Made by a program: the position numbers and the translations under genes
In this document: positions 1 through 10,017 of the stretch, in pieces
How positions within the stretch are numbered: the first letter of the stretch is position 1
Layout: each line of letters opens with the position of its first letter
Notes under the pieces: generated by a model
Databases searched by the model: none
What the model was told of the DNA's origin: nothing
What the model saw: only the letters and a program-made list of their open reading frames with translations
DNA from: Stappia albiluteola
GTDB lineage: Bacteria; Pseudomonadota; Alphaproteobacteria; Rhizobiales; Stappiaceae
Assembly: GCF_014050225.1 (NCBI RefSeq)
Contig: NZ_JACFXV010000048.1
Span: forward strand, 255,501 to 319,500
Direction: 5' to 3'
DNA length: 64,000 nucleotides

Positions 1-1625
1 CGCCGCATCATGACATCTATTCCATCGAGGATCTGGCCCAGCTGATCTTCGACCTGAAGAACGTCAATTCCTCCGCCGATATTTCCGTGAAGCTCGTCTC
101 GGAAGTCGGCGTGGGAACGGTTGCCGCTGGCGTTGCCAAGGCGCGCGCCGATCACATCACCATCTCCGGCTACGACGGGGGAACGGGCGCCTCGCCACTG
201 ACCTCCATCAAGCACGCCGGCAGCCCCTGGGAGATGGGTCTCGCCGAAACCCAGCAGACCCTGGTGCTGAACGGATTGCGGTCTCGCGTCGCCCTTCAGG
301 TCGATGGCGGGCTGCGGACAGGCCGCGACGTCATCATCGGCGCGATGCTGGGCGCGGACGAGTTCGGCTTCGCCACCGCGCCGCTGATTGCGGCAGGCTG
401 CCTGATGATGCGCAAGTGCCATCTCAATACCTGTCCGGTGGGCATCGCCACGCAGGACCCGGTCCTTCGCAAACGCTTCAAGGGCGCGCCCGAGCACGTC
501 ATCAACTTCTTCTTCTTCGTGGCGGAAGAAGTGCGCGAGCTGATGGCCAGCCTCGGCATCCGCAAGCTGGACGAATTGGTCGGCCGCTCCGACTATCTCG
601 ACAAGCAGGCGGCAATCGACCACTGGAAGGCGCGTGGCCTGGACTTCAGCCGCATCTTCTTCCGCCCGGAGGCGGAGGACAGCGAGATCCGCTGGACCGA
701 GCTGCAGAAGCACCCGATCGACGACATTCTCGACCGCAGGCTGATCGCGAAAGCCGGGCCCGCGCTCGAAAGCAAGACGCCGGTCGTCATCGAGGAGGAG
801 ATCCGCAACATCGACCGCTCCGCCGGTGCGATGCTGTCGGGCGAGGTCGCCAGGCGCTTCGGCCACAAGGGCCTGAAGCCCGACACCATTACCGTGAAGC
901 TGACCGGCACCGCCGGCCAGAGCTTCGGCGCCTTCGTGGCGCGCGGCGTGACGATGGACCTGGTCGGCGACGCCAACGACTATGTCGGCAAGGGCCTTGC
1001 CGGCGGGCGCGTGGTCATCCGGCCGAACCCGGCCTGTGCGGCCGATCCCGACTACTCGATCATCGCCGGCAATACCGTTCTCTACGGGGCAACCGAAGGC
1101 GAATGCTACATCCGCGGCATCGCGGGCGAGCGCTTCGCGGTCCGCAATTCCGGCGCCCTCGCCGTCGTGGAGGGTGTGGGCGATCACGGCTGCGAATATA
1201 TGACCGGCGGCGTGGTGGTCGTGCTTGGCTGGACAGGCCGCAACTTCGCGGCCGGCATGTCGGGCGGTGTGGCCTATGTGCTGGACGAGGACGGCACGTT
1301 CCGCAATCGCTGCAATCTGGCGATGGTCGATATTGAGCCGGTGCCGGAAGAAGACGACCTTCTGGAGAAGCTCCATCACCATGGCGGCGATATCGAGCAC
1401 AAGGGTCGCGTCGACCTGACGGCCGACATGTCGCGCCATGACGACGAGCGGCTCCGGCAGCTGATCTCGAACCACATCCGCTACACGGATTCGGCCTGGG
1501 CGAAGGAAATTCTCGCCAACTGGGAGACCTTCCGGCCGAAATTCGTGAAGGTGATGCCGGTCGAATATCGCCGGGCTCTCCGCGAGATGGAAGAAAAGCG
1601 CCTTGGCATGGCGGCGGCGGAATAA
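1..1625 (+). CDS. gltB: Glutamate synthase large subunit, 3' part (5' end outside window)
   Basis: C-terminal part of the NADPH-dependent glutamate synthase large subunit, which makes glutamate from 2-oxoglutarate and ammonia released from glutamine. The frame is open from base 3, giving about 540 residues; the true start lies upstream. Visible are the FMN-site segment [14 protein letters not shown], the 3Fe-4S cysteine cluster [15 protein letters not shown], and the Gly-rich C-terminal beta-helix (GXGXG domain) with repeats such as GGVVVVLG. The N-terminal amidotransferase domain is not in the window. gltD follows after 15 nt, so the pair is an operon. Identification is secure. Confidence 0.97.
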   Translation, partial: PHHDIYSIEDLAQLIFDLKNVNSSADISVKLVSEVGVGTVAAGVAKARADHITISGYDGGTGASPLTSIKHAGSPWEMGLAETQQTLVLNGLRSRVALQVDGGLRTGRDVIIGAMLGADEFGFATAPLIAAGCLMMRKCHLNTCPVGIATQDPVLRKRFKGAPEHVINFFFFVAEEVRELMASLGIRKLDELVGRSDYLDKQAAIDHWKARGLDFSRIFFRPEAEDSEIRWTELQKHPIDDILDRRLIAKAGPALESKTPVVIEEEIRNIDRSAGAMLSGEVARRFGHKGLKPDTITVKLTGTAGQSFGAFVARGVTMDLVGDANDYVGKGLAGGRVVIRPNPACAADPDYSIIAGNTVLYGATEGECYIRGIAGERFAVRNSGALAVVEGVGDHGCEYMTGGVVVVLGWTGRNFAAGMSGGVAYVLDEDGTFRNRCNLAMVDIEPVPEEDDLLEKLHHHGGDIEHKGRVDLTADMSRHDDERLRQLISNHIRYTDSAWAKEILANWETFRPKFVKVMPVEYRRALREMEEKRLGMAAAE

Positions 1626-1640
1626 GGGGACGTAAGCTTT

Positions 1641-3071
1641 ATGGGTAAGGTCACCGGATTTCTCGAAATCGACCGGCAGGATCAGAAGTATCAGCCGGCG
1701 TCCGACCGCATTCGCCATTTCCGCGAATTCACGCTGCCGCTCGCCGACAAGGACGTGGAGCGGCAGGCCGCGCGCTGCATGGATTGCGGCATCCCCTATT
1801 GCCACGGGCCGACGGGTTGCCCGGTCCATAACCAGATCCCGGACTGGAACGACCTCGTCTATAACGGCGACTGGGAACTGGCCGCGCGCAACCTGCATTC
1901 CACCAACAATTTCCCTGAATTCACCGGCCGCATCTGCCCCGCGCCCTGCGAGGAAGCCTGCACGCTGAACCTGGAGGACGTGCCGGTTGCCATCAAGACG
2001 GTCGAGCAGGCGATCGCCGACAAAGCCTGGGCCGAAGGCTGGATCAAGCCCGAGCCCGCGCGCGAGCGCACCGGCAAGACGGTTGCCGTCGTCGGCTCCG
2101 GCCCGGCCGGAATGGCGGCTGCCCAACAGCTCGCCCGCGCAGGCCATACCGTGCATGTCTACGAGCGGGAGCCGAAGGCGGGCGGCCTGCTTCGCTACGG
2201 CATTCCCGACTTCAAGATGGAAAAGCACTTTATCGACCGCCGCGTGAAGCAGATGGAGGGCGAAGGCGTCACCTTTCATTACGGCGTCAATGTCGGCGTC
2301 ACGGTGACGATCGGGGAACTGCGCGAGCGTCACGACGCCGTGTTGCTCACGGCCGGCGCCGAGCGGCCGCGCGATCCGGGCCTGGGCGGCATGGATCTGC
2401 AGGGATGCCATTGGGCGATGCCCTTCCTGGTGCAGCAGAACCGCCGCGTCGGCGGCGAGGACGTTTCACGGGAAGCGCCGCTATGGGCCGGCGGCAAGCA
2501 CGTGGTGGTGATCGGCGGCGGCGACACGGCATCGGACTGCATCGGCACCTCGTTCCGCCAGGGAGCCCTCTCCGTCACCCAGCTCGACATCCGCCCGATG
2601 CCGCCGCTGAAGGAAGACAAGCTGACAATCTGGCCCTACTGGCCGACGAAGTTCCGCACTTCCTCCTCGCAGGCGGAAGGCGCGGAGCGCGAATTCTCGG
2701 CCGCAACGCTTGAGATCGTGGGTGAGGACGGGCATGTGACGGGCGTCAAATGCGCCCGCGTCGATGAAAGGCGCAAGCCGATCCCGGGAACGGAATTCAT
2801 CCTGCGCGCGGATCTGGTGCTGATCGCCATCGGTTTCGCCGGGCCCGATCAGACCACCTTCATCAAGGAGTTGGGCGACGGATTGAAGAGCGACGCCCGC
2901 ACCAACATAGCCGCCAACACGGACGACTACATGACCTCCGTCGACAAGGTCTTCGCCGCCGGCGACATCCGCCGCGGTCAGTCGCTGGTCGTATGGGCGA
3001 TCCGTGAGGGAAGGCAGGCGGCACGTTCCATCGACATCCAGCTCACCGGATCGTCGAACCTGCCGCGGTAA
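1641..3071 (+). CDS. gltD: Glutamate synthase small subunit
   Basis: NADPH-oxidising beta subunit of glutamate synthase, which passes electrons to GltB. At 476 aa it is normal length. The N-terminus carries the cysteine groups of the 4Fe-4S clusters ([20 protein letters not shown], then CPAPCEEAC). An FAD Rossmann motif ([11 protein letters not shown]) and an NADPH motif ([12 protein letters not shown]) follow, and the protein ends with the typical [14 protein letters not shown] segment. The ATG sits 15 nt after the gltB stop, preceded by a GGGGACG purine run. A stem-loop after the stop probably ends the transcript. Confidence 0.97.
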   Translation: MGKVTGFLEIDRQDQKYQPASDRIRHFREFTLPLADKDVERQAARCMDCGIPYCHGPTGCPVHNQIPDWNDLVYNGDWELAARNLHSTNNFPEFTGRICPAPCEEACTLNLEDVPVAIKTVEQAIADKAWAEGWIKPEPARERTGKTVAVVGSGPAGMAAAQQLARAGHTVHVYEREPKAGGLLRYGIPDFKMEKHFIDRRVKQMEGEGVTFHYGVNVGVTVTIGELRERHDAVLLTAGAERPRDPGLGGMDLQGCHWAMPFLVQQNRRVGGEDVSREAPLWAGGKHVVVIGGGDTASDCIGTSFRQGALSVTQLDIRPMPPLKEDKLTIWPYWPTKFRTSSSQAEGAEREFSAATLEIVGEDGHVTGVKCARVDERRKPIPGTEFILRADLVLIAIGFAGPDQTTFIKELGDGLKSDARTNIAANTDDYMTSVDKVFAAGDIRRGQSLVVWAIREGRQAARSIDIQLTGSSNLPR

Positions 3072-3096
3072 GATCCGCGGCGGTGTATGGTGTCAC

Positions 3097-3137
3097 GGAA
3101 ACGGCCTGAGAAATCCTCCGGCCGTTTCCTTGCTTTC
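3097..3137 (+). terminator. Probable gltBD terminator
   Basis: Perfect 10-bp inverted repeat GGAAACGGCC (3097-3106) / GGCCGTTTCC (3120-3129), 13-nt loop, followed by a moderately T-rich stretch (TTGCTTTC). It lies between the gltD stop and the convergent chemoreceptor stop, so it may serve both strands. Confidence 0.65.
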
Positions 3138-3153
3138 ACAATGGGTGCGAGGG

Positions 3154-4488
3154 TCACGCGGCCCGGATGTTCGACAGGAACCCGCTGACCTGTTGCTGAA
3201 GGTCGCCGGAAAGCGCCGCCAGTTCTCCGGACGCTTCCCGCATCAGTTCGGAAGCGGCCCGGGTCGTATCGGAAGTACGACTGAGTTCTTCCATGTTGGA
3301 TGTGACGCTGCGCGTGCTCTGCGTTGCAAATTCCACGCTCTGGGAGATCTCGCCCGTTGCGGCCATCTGCTTCTGCACCGCGCCGAGGATCGTGTCGGAA
3401 ATCTCGTTGATGCGCTCGATCGTCGCCGCAATCGTGCGGATCGCTTCGACTGCCTGATCGGCAACCGTCTGCACGGATGCCACCTGGCCCGCGATTTCTT
3501 CCGTCGCCTTGGAGGTCTGGCCGGCCAGGACCTTCACCTCGTTCGCGACGACGGCAAAGCCCTTGCCCATCTCGCCCGCGCGAGCCGCCTCGATCGTCGC
3601 ATTGAGCGCAAGGAGGTTGGTCTGGTCGGCGATCTGATTGATCAACTCGACCACCTCGCCAATGGCTCTGCCGGACTCCGCCAGCCTGCCGACGATCGCA
3701 TCCGTTGAGCGGGCCTCTTCGACGGCTTTGGACGCCATCTCCGCGGCCAGCCGCATTTCCCGGCCAATCTCGCCGATGGACGTTGCCATCGCCTCGGCGG
3801 CGTCCGAAGCCATTTCGACGGAACTGGAGGCTTCTACCGCAGCCTCGCTGGCATTTCCCGCAACCTGCGTCGAGGCGTTCACCGCCTTGCCCAGCGCATT
3901 GGCGTTGTCGCCGACCTTGCCCGCGGCACTCGCAAGCGTGCGCACCACGCCCATCACGGATGCTTCGAACCTGTCGGCGACTTCCTTCAGCGCTTCCTTT
4001 CGCTGCCCCTCCATCTGGCTCTGGTGGCGAAGCTGCATGCTTGCATCCTCTTCCGCCTTGCGGACGAGGTTGGCACGGAAATTCACGACCGAACGCGCGA
4101 TCGAACCGATCTCGTCGCTCCTGTCGGCACCAGCGATCGCAACCTCGAGATCGCCTTCCGACAAGCGGTCGAGTCCCTTTTGCAGAGCGGACAACGGGCG
4201 CTTGATCCCGAGACCCAGATACACCGCACCCGCCAGGAACAACGCCCCGACCGGGAGGCAGACCAATGCGATCTGGACGACTTCCTCCAGAATCAATGAA
4301 TCGATGTGGGACGAAGCCCGGGCGCCGGTCAGCAGGGCTGCCTGAGCCGGGTCGGACAGTCGCTCGGCGAGCAGTTCGCGAAACATGAACAGAGCGTAAC
4401 CGCTGCCCGCCAGCATGATAACGGCGGCGCTTGCGACCATCACAAGAAACCGGCCGAGGATGGACATCGTCCACCGCACTTCACCCAT
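3154..4488 (-). CDS. Methyl-accepting chemotaxis protein
   Basis: Chemoreceptor that signals to CheA/CheW; 444 aa from the chosen start. One membrane segment lies directly at the N-terminus and a second near residues 65-90. The periplasmic part between them is very short (about 40 residues), so it is unlikely to hold a large ligand domain. A HAMP segment follows, then the cytoplasmic signalling domain with the conserved hairpin tip ([20 protein letters not shown]). The frame is open to 4632, but that would run into the 3' end of the neighbouring gene. The ATG at 4488 has GGGGACGG just upstream and is preferred; ATG 4467 is possible. The ligand is unknown. Confidence 0.9.
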   Translation of the reverse strand: MGEVRWTMSILGRFLVMVASAAVIMLAGSGYALFMFRELLAERLSDPAQAALLTGARASSHIDSLILEEVVQIALVCLPVGALFLAGAVYLGLGIKRPLSALQKGLDRLSEGDLEVAIAGADRSDEIGSIARSVVNFRANLVRKAEEDASMQLRHQSQMEGQRKEALKEVADRFEASVMGVVRTLASAAGKVGDNANALGKAVNASTQVAGNASEAAVEASSSVEMASDAAEAMATSIGEIGREMRLAAEMASKAVEEARSTDAIVGRLAESGRAIGEVVELINQIADQTNLLALNATIEAARAGEMGKGFAVVANEVKVLAGQTSKATEEIAGQVASVQTVADQAVEAIRTIAATIERINEISDTILGAVQKQMAATGEISQSVEFATQSTRSVTSNMEELSRTSDTTRAASELMREASGELAALSGDLQQQVSGFLSNIRAA

Positions 4489-4527
4489 TGTCCGTCCCCA
4501 TGTGCACAGAACGGAGCTATTTGAATT

Positions 4528-4546
4528 CTTAATAGTGAATATTAAG
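4528..4546. promoter_or_regulatory. AT-rich inverted repeat upstream of the chemoreceptor
   Basis: CTTAATA / TATTAAG with a 5-nt spacer, about 40 nt upstream of the preferred chemoreceptor start and within a markedly AT-rich patch of an otherwise GC-rich region. It could be an operator or part of the promoter. No binding protein can be named. Confidence 0.35.
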
Positions 4547-4600
4547 TAGCTTTGATCCCGCGATGCCCAATTTTCCGGGCTTTCCGGCAAATGTCGCGGT

Positions 4601-5716
4601 TCAGCGCAGCCGGTAATCGTCGATACGGCCAATCACCGGCGCCAAAGCTTCGCCTTTCACGATCAAGCGGTGCTGGACGGTGTCCGCCACGGGGGGCGGC
4701 AAACCTTCCTCGCCGCCGGCAAGCTCGGTTTCCGGCGATGTGGTGCGGCCGGTGAGCACGATGAAATTCGGATCATCCTCCACGCCATCGAAAGCGAAGG
4801 CACCGGATGGACCGATGACACGGGCAATTTCTCGCTCGCAGAAGAACGCTACCTTGCGATTGCCGGGCCAGGTGAAGCCGACGCCGCTCTTCGGCCGCAG
4901 CTGGCGCCGCGTTCCCTCCACATCCGGCCCGTACGACGTGTATTTGCCGTCCTCCCCCATGAAGACGTCCCAGATATCGACGAATATGCCGTCGGCCGCC
5001 TCCACCCGCGCCTTGGTCAGTTCGTTGAGATAAACGAGATTGACGCGGTTCTGCGGCCCCTTGGTCGGCGGCAGGCTTACCCAGATGAGAGGGCGTTTCT
5101 GGAAGCGGACCGCCTTGGCAAGCTTGTCGATGCGCCGCTTATAGGCCTCCTCCCAGGCGGGTGTCTTGAATTCGAGCGTCGCGCCGCCTTCCACGAGATC
5201 GCGGGCATCGCCCGCGCCGGTGAAGATCACCACGACCGAGATGTCCCGCCCCTGGAGCGCCTGCGTCACGCGGGTCGGATAATCGGGCTCCGGCTGGTCC
5301 GACAGGCCGTTATTCGCGAAGATCAGCTTATCGACCTTGATCGACGGCGTTTTCGCATAGGCGGCAACGAGCCCGTCGTTCAGACCGTCGGCAAGAAAAT
5401 CGCCGACCACCAGAACAGTACGGGCATCCTCGTCCTTGGGGTCTTCCACGACCACGGGCTTGGCCGGTTCCCGCCTGGCTTGCTGTTTGCGCTTTGCCGG
5501 TTCTTCCTGCTGCGGCCGTTCGCGCTTGCGGCTGCCACCATCGATCCCGAACAGGCGGAAAAGCGGGCGCAACGGATTGAAGCCCGACGATTCCCTTTGC
5601 CCCTGCTGGGCATAGGCGGGCTCAGGCATGACGGTGAGCGTCACGGGCAGGCTCAGCATCAGCGCGAGCACGAAGGTCAAAGCTCCTCCGCAAATATGCC
5701 TCGCAAACCTGCTCAC
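4601..5716 (-). CDS. Secreted DUF459 (SGNH-like) protein, catalytic residues apparently lost
   Basis: Exported 371-aa protein with a signal peptide over about residues 1-37 (cut near AYAQQ). A basic Pro/Gln/Lys-rich linker and a DUF459 domain of the SGNH-hydrolase fold follow. The block I position where SGNH enzymes have Gly-Asp-Ser reads [10 protein letters not shown], so the nucleophile Ser is Phe. The late Asp-X-X-His block reads [10 protein letters not shown], without the expected His. It therefore looks like a non-catalytic member acting in the envelope. The GTG start at 5716 has GGGAG upstream. It lies downstream of a lytic transglycosylase gene, but a terminator separates the two. The exact role is unknown. 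Confidence 0.8.
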   Translation of the reverse strand: MSRFARHICGGALTFVLALMLSLPVTLTVMPEPAYAQQGQRESSGFNPLRPLFRLFGIDGGSRKRERPQQEEPAKRKQQARREPAKPVVVEDPKDEDARTVLVVGDFLADGLNDGLVAAYAKTPSIKVDKLIFANNGLSDQPEPDYPTRVTQALQGRDISVVVIFTGAGDARDLVEGGATLEFKTPAWEEAYKRRIDKLAKAVRFQKRPLIWVSLPPTKGPQNRVNLVYLNELTKARVEAADGIFVDIWDVFMGEDGKYTSYGPDVEGTRRQLRPKSGVGFTWPGNRKVAFFCEREIARVIGPSGAFAFDGVEDDPNFIVLTGRTTSPETELAGGEEGLPPPVADTVQHRLIVKGEALAPVIGRIDDYRLR

Positions 5717-5748
5717 GCCCGTCTCCCTCAGTCCGCTTGGAGTGTATT

Positions 5749-5774
5749 TCCTTCAGGTGGGATCACCTGAAGGA
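5749..5774. promoter_or_regulatory. Perfect inverted repeat in the DUF459 gene leader
   Basis: TCCTTCAGGTG (5749-5759), 4-nt centre GGAT, then CACCTGAAGGA (5764-5774). It lies 33 nt upstream of the GTG start of the minus-strand DUF459 gene. No U-tract follows on either strand, so it is more likely an operator or a leader hairpin than a terminator. Confidence 0.45.
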
Positions 5775-5805
5775 CAGGAATGTCCTCCTGCCGACAGCGC
5801 ACTAT

Positions 5806-5834
5806 CATAAAACGTCCGGCGGCCGGACGAAAAC
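5806..5834 (-). terminator. Terminator after the lytic transglycosylase gene
   Basis: On the minus strand the arms CGTCCGG / CCGGACG (5813-5829, 3-nt loop) are followed by TTTTAT. The position, about 50 nt past the MltB-family stop, fits intrinsic termination before the DUF459 gene. Confidence 0.7.
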
Positions 5835-5879
5835 ATCCAGCCGCCGCTATTCGAAGAAATCCCGGTGGTGGGACCGGCT

Positions 5880-7121
5880 TCAGCCGTCCGAGCGGATCGC
5901 CTGAAGCAGGATAACCGACGCATAGCCATCGGGCACGAGACCGACCGCGCGCTGATAGGCCATGATCCCACGCCGGGTTGCGGGACCTACCATGCCGTCG
6001 GCCTCACCCACGGAAAACCCCCTCCGGTTCAGGAGGTTCTGCAGGTCAACCGTCTGCTCCCGCGATAGCGGCAATGCATTGAGTGGCCAGGCGGTGCGCA
6101 GCGGCTCGCCGCCACGGATACGGTCCGCGAGATGGCCGACGGCCAGCGCATAGGCATTCGCGTTGTTGTAGCGCTTGATGACGAAGAAATTCTTCAGCAT
6201 CAGGAAGGCAGGCCCGTTGGCTCCTGCGGGCAGTATCAGCTCGGCACGATCATCCGGACGCGGAAAACTGCGGCCCCCGGTTCGCGTCACGCCATGCCTT
6301 GCCCATTCGGCCAGGGACAATGTCGTTTCGCCGTCGGCGAGACCGTAATTGAAGCCACGCGGCAGCGTAACCTCATAGCCCCAGGTCTTGCCCGAAACCC
6401 AGCCATGCTGTTTCAGGTAGTTGGCTGTCGAGGCAAGAGCGTCCGGCACGTTCGTCCAGATATCGTGGCGGCCATCGCCGTCATAATCGGCGGAAAAGCG
6501 CTTCCAGCTCGTCGGCATGAACTGCGTATGCCCCATGGCGCCGGCCCAGGACCCCTCCATGTCCGCGGGCCTCACATGCCCCGCCTGGATGATGAGAAGA
6601 GCAGTCACCAGTTCCTGCTGCCAGAAGGACTGGCGGCGCGGCGCGGCGTAGGCAAGCGTGGCGAGCGCGCGAACGACATAGTGCTCGCCCTTGAAGCTGC
6701 CATAGTTGGTTTCCATGCCCCAGACGGCCAGCACCACTTCCTTGTCGACGCCGAACCGGCGTTCGATGCGGGAGAGAACCTCGGCATAGTCCTTCAGCAT
6801 CTGCCGGCCGGTCTCCACGCGGGTATCGGAGACTGCCGAACCCAGGTAATCCCAGATCGGCTTCACGAACTCCGACTGCTTTTCCATCAGCCGGATCGTA
6901 TCGGCGTCCGGTGTCAGACCGGATAGGGCGGCGTCATATGTCGCGCGCGACACGCCGGCGGCATGCGCGGTCGGCCAGAAACTGGCTACCCATCGCTCAA
7001 AGCTGCGGTCGGCGAGCGCCTTGCCTGGAAAGGCTGCTCCAAGCGCCAGCACCGCGCCGAAAAGAAGTGATGCCATCCGCCCGTTCCGCCGGGCGCGCTT
7101 GTCGCTGGCAGATACCATCAT
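5880..7121 (-). CDS. Lytic murein transglycosylase, MltB family, with peptidoglycan-binding domain
   Basis: Cleaves peptidoglycan glycan strands with formation of 1,6-anhydro-muramyl ends. The protein is 413 aa. The signal sequence contains the hydrophobic run MASLLFGAVLALGAA. The SLT_2 catalytic domain has the catalytic Glu in VLAVWGMETNYGSFKGEHY, the segment GAMGHTQFMPTSW, and an EF-hand-like acidic loop (DYDGDGRHDI) as in MltB. The C-terminus holds a peptidoglycan_binding_1 module (LLNRRGFSVGEADGMVGPAT). The frame is open to 7262, but ATG 7121 gives a sensible signal peptide and avoids overlap with the next gene. Confidence 0.92.
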   Translation of the reverse strand: MMVSASDKRARRNGRMASLLFGAVLALGAAFPGKALADRSFERWVASFWPTAHAAGVSRATYDAALSGLTPDADTIRLMEKQSEFVKPIWDYLGSAVSDTRVETGRQMLKDYAEVLSRIERRFGVDKEVVLAVWGMETNYGSFKGEHYVVRALATLAYAAPRRQSFWQQELVTALLIIQAGHVRPADMEGSWAGAMGHTQFMPTSWKRFSADYDGDGRHDIWTNVPDALASTANYLKQHGWVSGKTWGYEVTLPRGFNYGLADGETTLSLAEWARHGVTRTGGRSFPRPDDRAELILPAGANGPAFLMLKNFFVIKRYNNANAYALAVGHLADRIRGGEPLRTAWPLNALPLSREQTVDLQNLLNRRGFSVGEADGMVGPATRRGIMAYQRAVGLVPDGYASVILLQAIRSDG

Positions 7122-7258
7122 GATCCAATCTTCCCCTCCAGGGGCCGCGCCCACGATCCGCTCGCTTTTCTCAAGCAGCACATCGTGTCCGAAGCGTGGC
7201 CGTTCAAAATCTGTCCTCTTCCTCCAGTGCGGCGATCCGCCCGGCGGAAGTTCCTGTT

Positions 7259-8764
7259 TCAATGCCGGAATCGCAATCCGGCCTCTATCGTGTTCGCGTC
7301 GTAGTCACCGCCTGCCTGCGTCGTGTCGAAGCGGTGGAAGGTGTAGCGCGTCTGCAGCGCAATGTTGCTGGCGAACGCCCAGGTAAGGGCGGCGGTAGCT
7401 GTCGTGTCGCGCTCTTCGAGGAAGATCCCTTCGTAGCGGCGCAGCGAATATCCGACACCCGCCTCCACGGCGAGATCGTCGGACAGGGAATGCGAGAGAA
7501 CGAGATCTCCCGAATAGATGATCGAACCCGACGCACCAACGATTGTCGTTCCTTCGAACGTCGTATCGACGCTGGCCGTAACGGTGGTCAGGCGTGTCGG
7601 CGACCAGATCAGCGAGCCGTCGACCAGAAGGCCCTGCAGGTTGTCGAGGCCTTGCTCTTCCAGGTATTCGACGCGCCAGCCGGCGCCCAGTTCGCCACGA
7701 AGCTTGGGGCCGGCATCGAGCGTCAGGCCGCCGCGCAGGGCATAGCCGGTCGAATCGCGATCCTCGCAGCCGGGCACCCCGGTGCAGCCTTCGACATAGT
7801 GTCGGCCAAGCAGCGAGCCCTCGACGAAGGGCGCAGCCGTTGCCCCGCTCAACCCGTCCAGTCGAAGGCTTGCGGCGGCCACCACGTTGTCTCGGTCGCC
7901 GACCGAACCCGGCACGTCGACGCCCACATAGGTCGTATAGTCGGCGTCGGCACCCGCCGTTACACCGACAAGGCCGACGTCGCGGCTGAGCCGGAGGCCG
8001 AGGCCGAGTTCGTGCACGTCCTGATTCGTGCCGCTCGCTTCCGCGGTTCCGCGCTCCTCGGTCGAGAACGTGTAGCGACCGATCACGTCGGCAACGGTCT
8101 CGTCGCTGAGATCGAGCCGGAGATCGGCGTTGGCATTGAAGAACGGGTCGTTGTCCGAGGGTTCCTGCGGGAACCCGGTGAAACTGCCGCGCAGCGAAAC
8201 GCCGAGTTCATGCCGCGACCAGTTGGAGGTCGCCCTGAGGCTTGGAGCGACGCGATAGTAGCCGCCAGGCGAACCGCCAGCCGCCCCGGCGGCATTGTCC
8301 GTCCATCCAAGCCCGGTAAAGAGTTCCGAATAGAGCAGGAACGTCCCCGCTCTCAGTCCTTGCGCCTGGTCGCGAATGGTATCGCCCCCAAATACGCCGT
8401 CCTGCTCCGGAGTGCTTTCCCCTGCTGTCGGGAGCTGTCGGTTCAGCGCACGCAATCTCTCCGAAAACGGCTGGACAGGCCGCGTTCGCCCGCCAGGGGC
8501 CAATTGCTCCACGGCCTCGCCGGTCGAAGCGAGCGGCAAGGCGGAAGAGCTTCCGCCATTCGGTCCGCCGCTATCGGTCGTACCGACATCCGACGCGGGG
8601 TCTATGGCGTCAAAGGGCTCTTCGCCCGCCGCAATAAGGCCCGTATCGCCTGCATCAATGGCTCCGCGCAGGCCGGCATCCTGCGCCCGCGCGGCAAGCG
8701 GCGGCAAGCCCGCCAAAGGCAGGCTCAGTGCGAGGAATAGAAAATGATTGCGAAGACGGAACAT
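7259..8764 (-). CDS. Outer-membrane beta-barrel protein (BBP2_2-like porin)
   Basis: Predicted 501-aa outer-membrane protein. It has a signal peptide (about 28 residues, hydrophobic FLFLALSLPLAGLPP, cut near ARAQ). A low-complexity Gly/Pro/Ser region of about 110 residues follows. The rest is a series of alternating amphipathic strands typical of rhizobial beta-barrel porin 2 proteins (for example LRADYTTYVG-like and GYSLRRYEGI-like strands), ending EAGLRFRH. The last residue is His rather than the common Phe. ATG 8764 is chosen because the signal sequence begins there; the frame is open to 8857. Substrate unknown. Confidence 0.75.
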   Translation of the reverse strand: MFRLRNHFLFLALSLPLAGLPPLAARAQDAGLRGAIDAGDTGLIAAGEEPFDAIDPASDVGTTDSGGPNGGSSSALPLASTGEAVEQLAPGGRTRPVQPFSERLRALNRQLPTAGESTPEQDGVFGGDTIRDQAQGLRAGTFLLYSELFTGLGWTDNAAGAAGGSPGGYYRVAPSLRATSNWSRHELGVSLRGSFTGFPQEPSDNDPFFNANADLRLDLSDETVADVIGRYTFSTEERGTAEASGTNQDVHELGLGLRLSRDVGLVGVTAGADADYTTYVGVDVPGSVGDRDNVVAAASLRLDGLSGATAAPFVEGSLLGRHYVEGCTGVPGCEDRDSTGYALRGGLTLDAGPKLRGELGAGWRVEYLEEQGLDNLQGLLVDGSLIWSPTRLTTVTASVDTTFEGTTIVGASGSIIYSGDLVLSHSLSDDLAVEAGVGYSLRRYEGIFLEERDTTATAALTWAFASNIALQTRYTFHRFDTTQAGGDYDANTIEAGLRFRH

Positions 8765-8991
8765 CGCCTGACCAATCGAACCGGACCATGCGGGCCGACC
8801 CGCAAGCACAGCTCGATCATCGATCGTTAGGGTTAATACACCCTTTCGAGGAGCCAACTTCGATGACGCGATGCAACCTGGACTGAGCGTTCGGACATCA
8901 TTGCCTCCCGTATAGAGGGTTGTCGATGTCGGAACCCTGGTCTATTGAGGCGCATTCGCCGTCGGGCACGGCAAGATGCAGGAAAACGAGA

Positions 8992-10005
8992 ATGGAAACC
9001 CAAGGATCGGCTGTCGTATCGGGGTCTGGAAGCGAACAGGATGACCTGCCGATCGCCTCCGCCTTGCGGACCGTTTCCACGGAATTCGCGGGTCTGCAAG
9101 CCCTCCAGACGGCATTGACCAACGGTCTGGGCGGCCCGTTCCGGACAGCAGTCGATCTGATCCTGAACCTCAAAGGCCGCGTCATCGTCACCGGCATCGG
9201 CAAGAGCGGCCATATCGGCGTCAAGCTGGCGGCAACGCTCGCTTCAACGGGTACACCCGCGTTCTTCGTTCATGCTTCCGAAGCGAGCCACGGCGATCTC
9301 GGCATGGTCACCCCGGACGATGCGGTCATCGCGATTTCCTGGTCCGGCGAGACCCAGGAACTGGCGAGCATTATCGCCTATACGCGCCGCTTCAAGGTGC
9401 CGCTCATCGCGCTGACGTCGCGGCGCGAAAGCTCGCTCGGGTCGGCCGCCGACCTGGTGCTGGAACTTCCGCGCGTCACGGAAGCTTGCCCGCATGGTCT
9501 GGCGCCCACTGCCTCGACGATCATCCAGATGTCTCTCGGCGATGCCCTGGCAATCGCCCTGCTTGAATCCCGCGGCTTCACGGCCCAGGACTTCGGCGTG
9601 TTTCATCCGGGCGGCAAACTCGGCGCCAGCCTCAAGCATGCCCGCGATATCATGCATCGGAACGACATGATGCCGCTCGCCGGCGAGGATACGGCCATGG
9701 GCGATGCCATCGTGCTGATGACACAAAAGGGCTTCGGCGTCCTTGGCATTCTGGATACTGCGGGCGAGCTTGTCGGCATCATCACGGACGGCGACCTGCG
9801 CCGCCACCTGCGCTCCAACCTGCTCGATATGAAGACAACCGATGTCATGACCAAAGCGCCAAGGACGATCGGGCCGGACATGCTGCTTGCGTCGGCGGTG
9901 GAATTCATCAACGCCGCGTCGATTACCGCCGTTTTCGTGGTCGAGGACCGCAAGCCCGTCGGCATCATCCATCTGCACGACCTGCTGCGCAGCGGCGCTG
10001 CCTAG
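8992..10005 (+). CDS. kpsF: Arabinose-5-phosphate isomerase (KdsD/KpsF family)
   Basis: Interconverts ribulose-5-phosphate and arabinose-5-phosphate, the first step to Kdo for lipopolysaccharide or capsule. An N-terminal SIS sugar-isomerase domain (VIVTGIGKSGHIGVKLAAT, then ISWSGETQEL) is followed by FHPGGKLGA and a C-terminal CBS pair (GIITDGDLRRHL). Starting at ATG 8992 (AGGA 8 nt upstream) gives 337 aa, the usual family length. An in-frame ATG at 8926, with GAGGG upstream, would add 22 unconserved-looking residues and cannot be excluded. Divergent from the outer-membrane barrel gene. Confidence 0.92.
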   Translation: METQGSAVVSGSGSEQDDLPIASALRTVSTEFAGLQALQTALTNGLGGPFRTAVDLILNLKGRVIVTGIGKSGHIGVKLAATLASTGTPAFFVHASEASHGDLGMVTPDDAVIAISWSGETQELASIIAYTRRFKVPLIALTSRRESSLGSAADLVLELPRVTEACPHGLAPTASTIIQMSLGDALAIALLESRGFTAQDFGVFHPGGKLGASLKHARDIMHRNDMMPLAGEDTAMGDAIVLMTQKGFGVLGILDTAGELVGIITDGDLRRHLRSNLLDMKTTDVMTKAPRTIGPDMLLASAVEFINAASITAVFVVEDRKPVGIIHLHDLLRSGAA

Positions 10006-10017
10006 GACCAATCGGCC

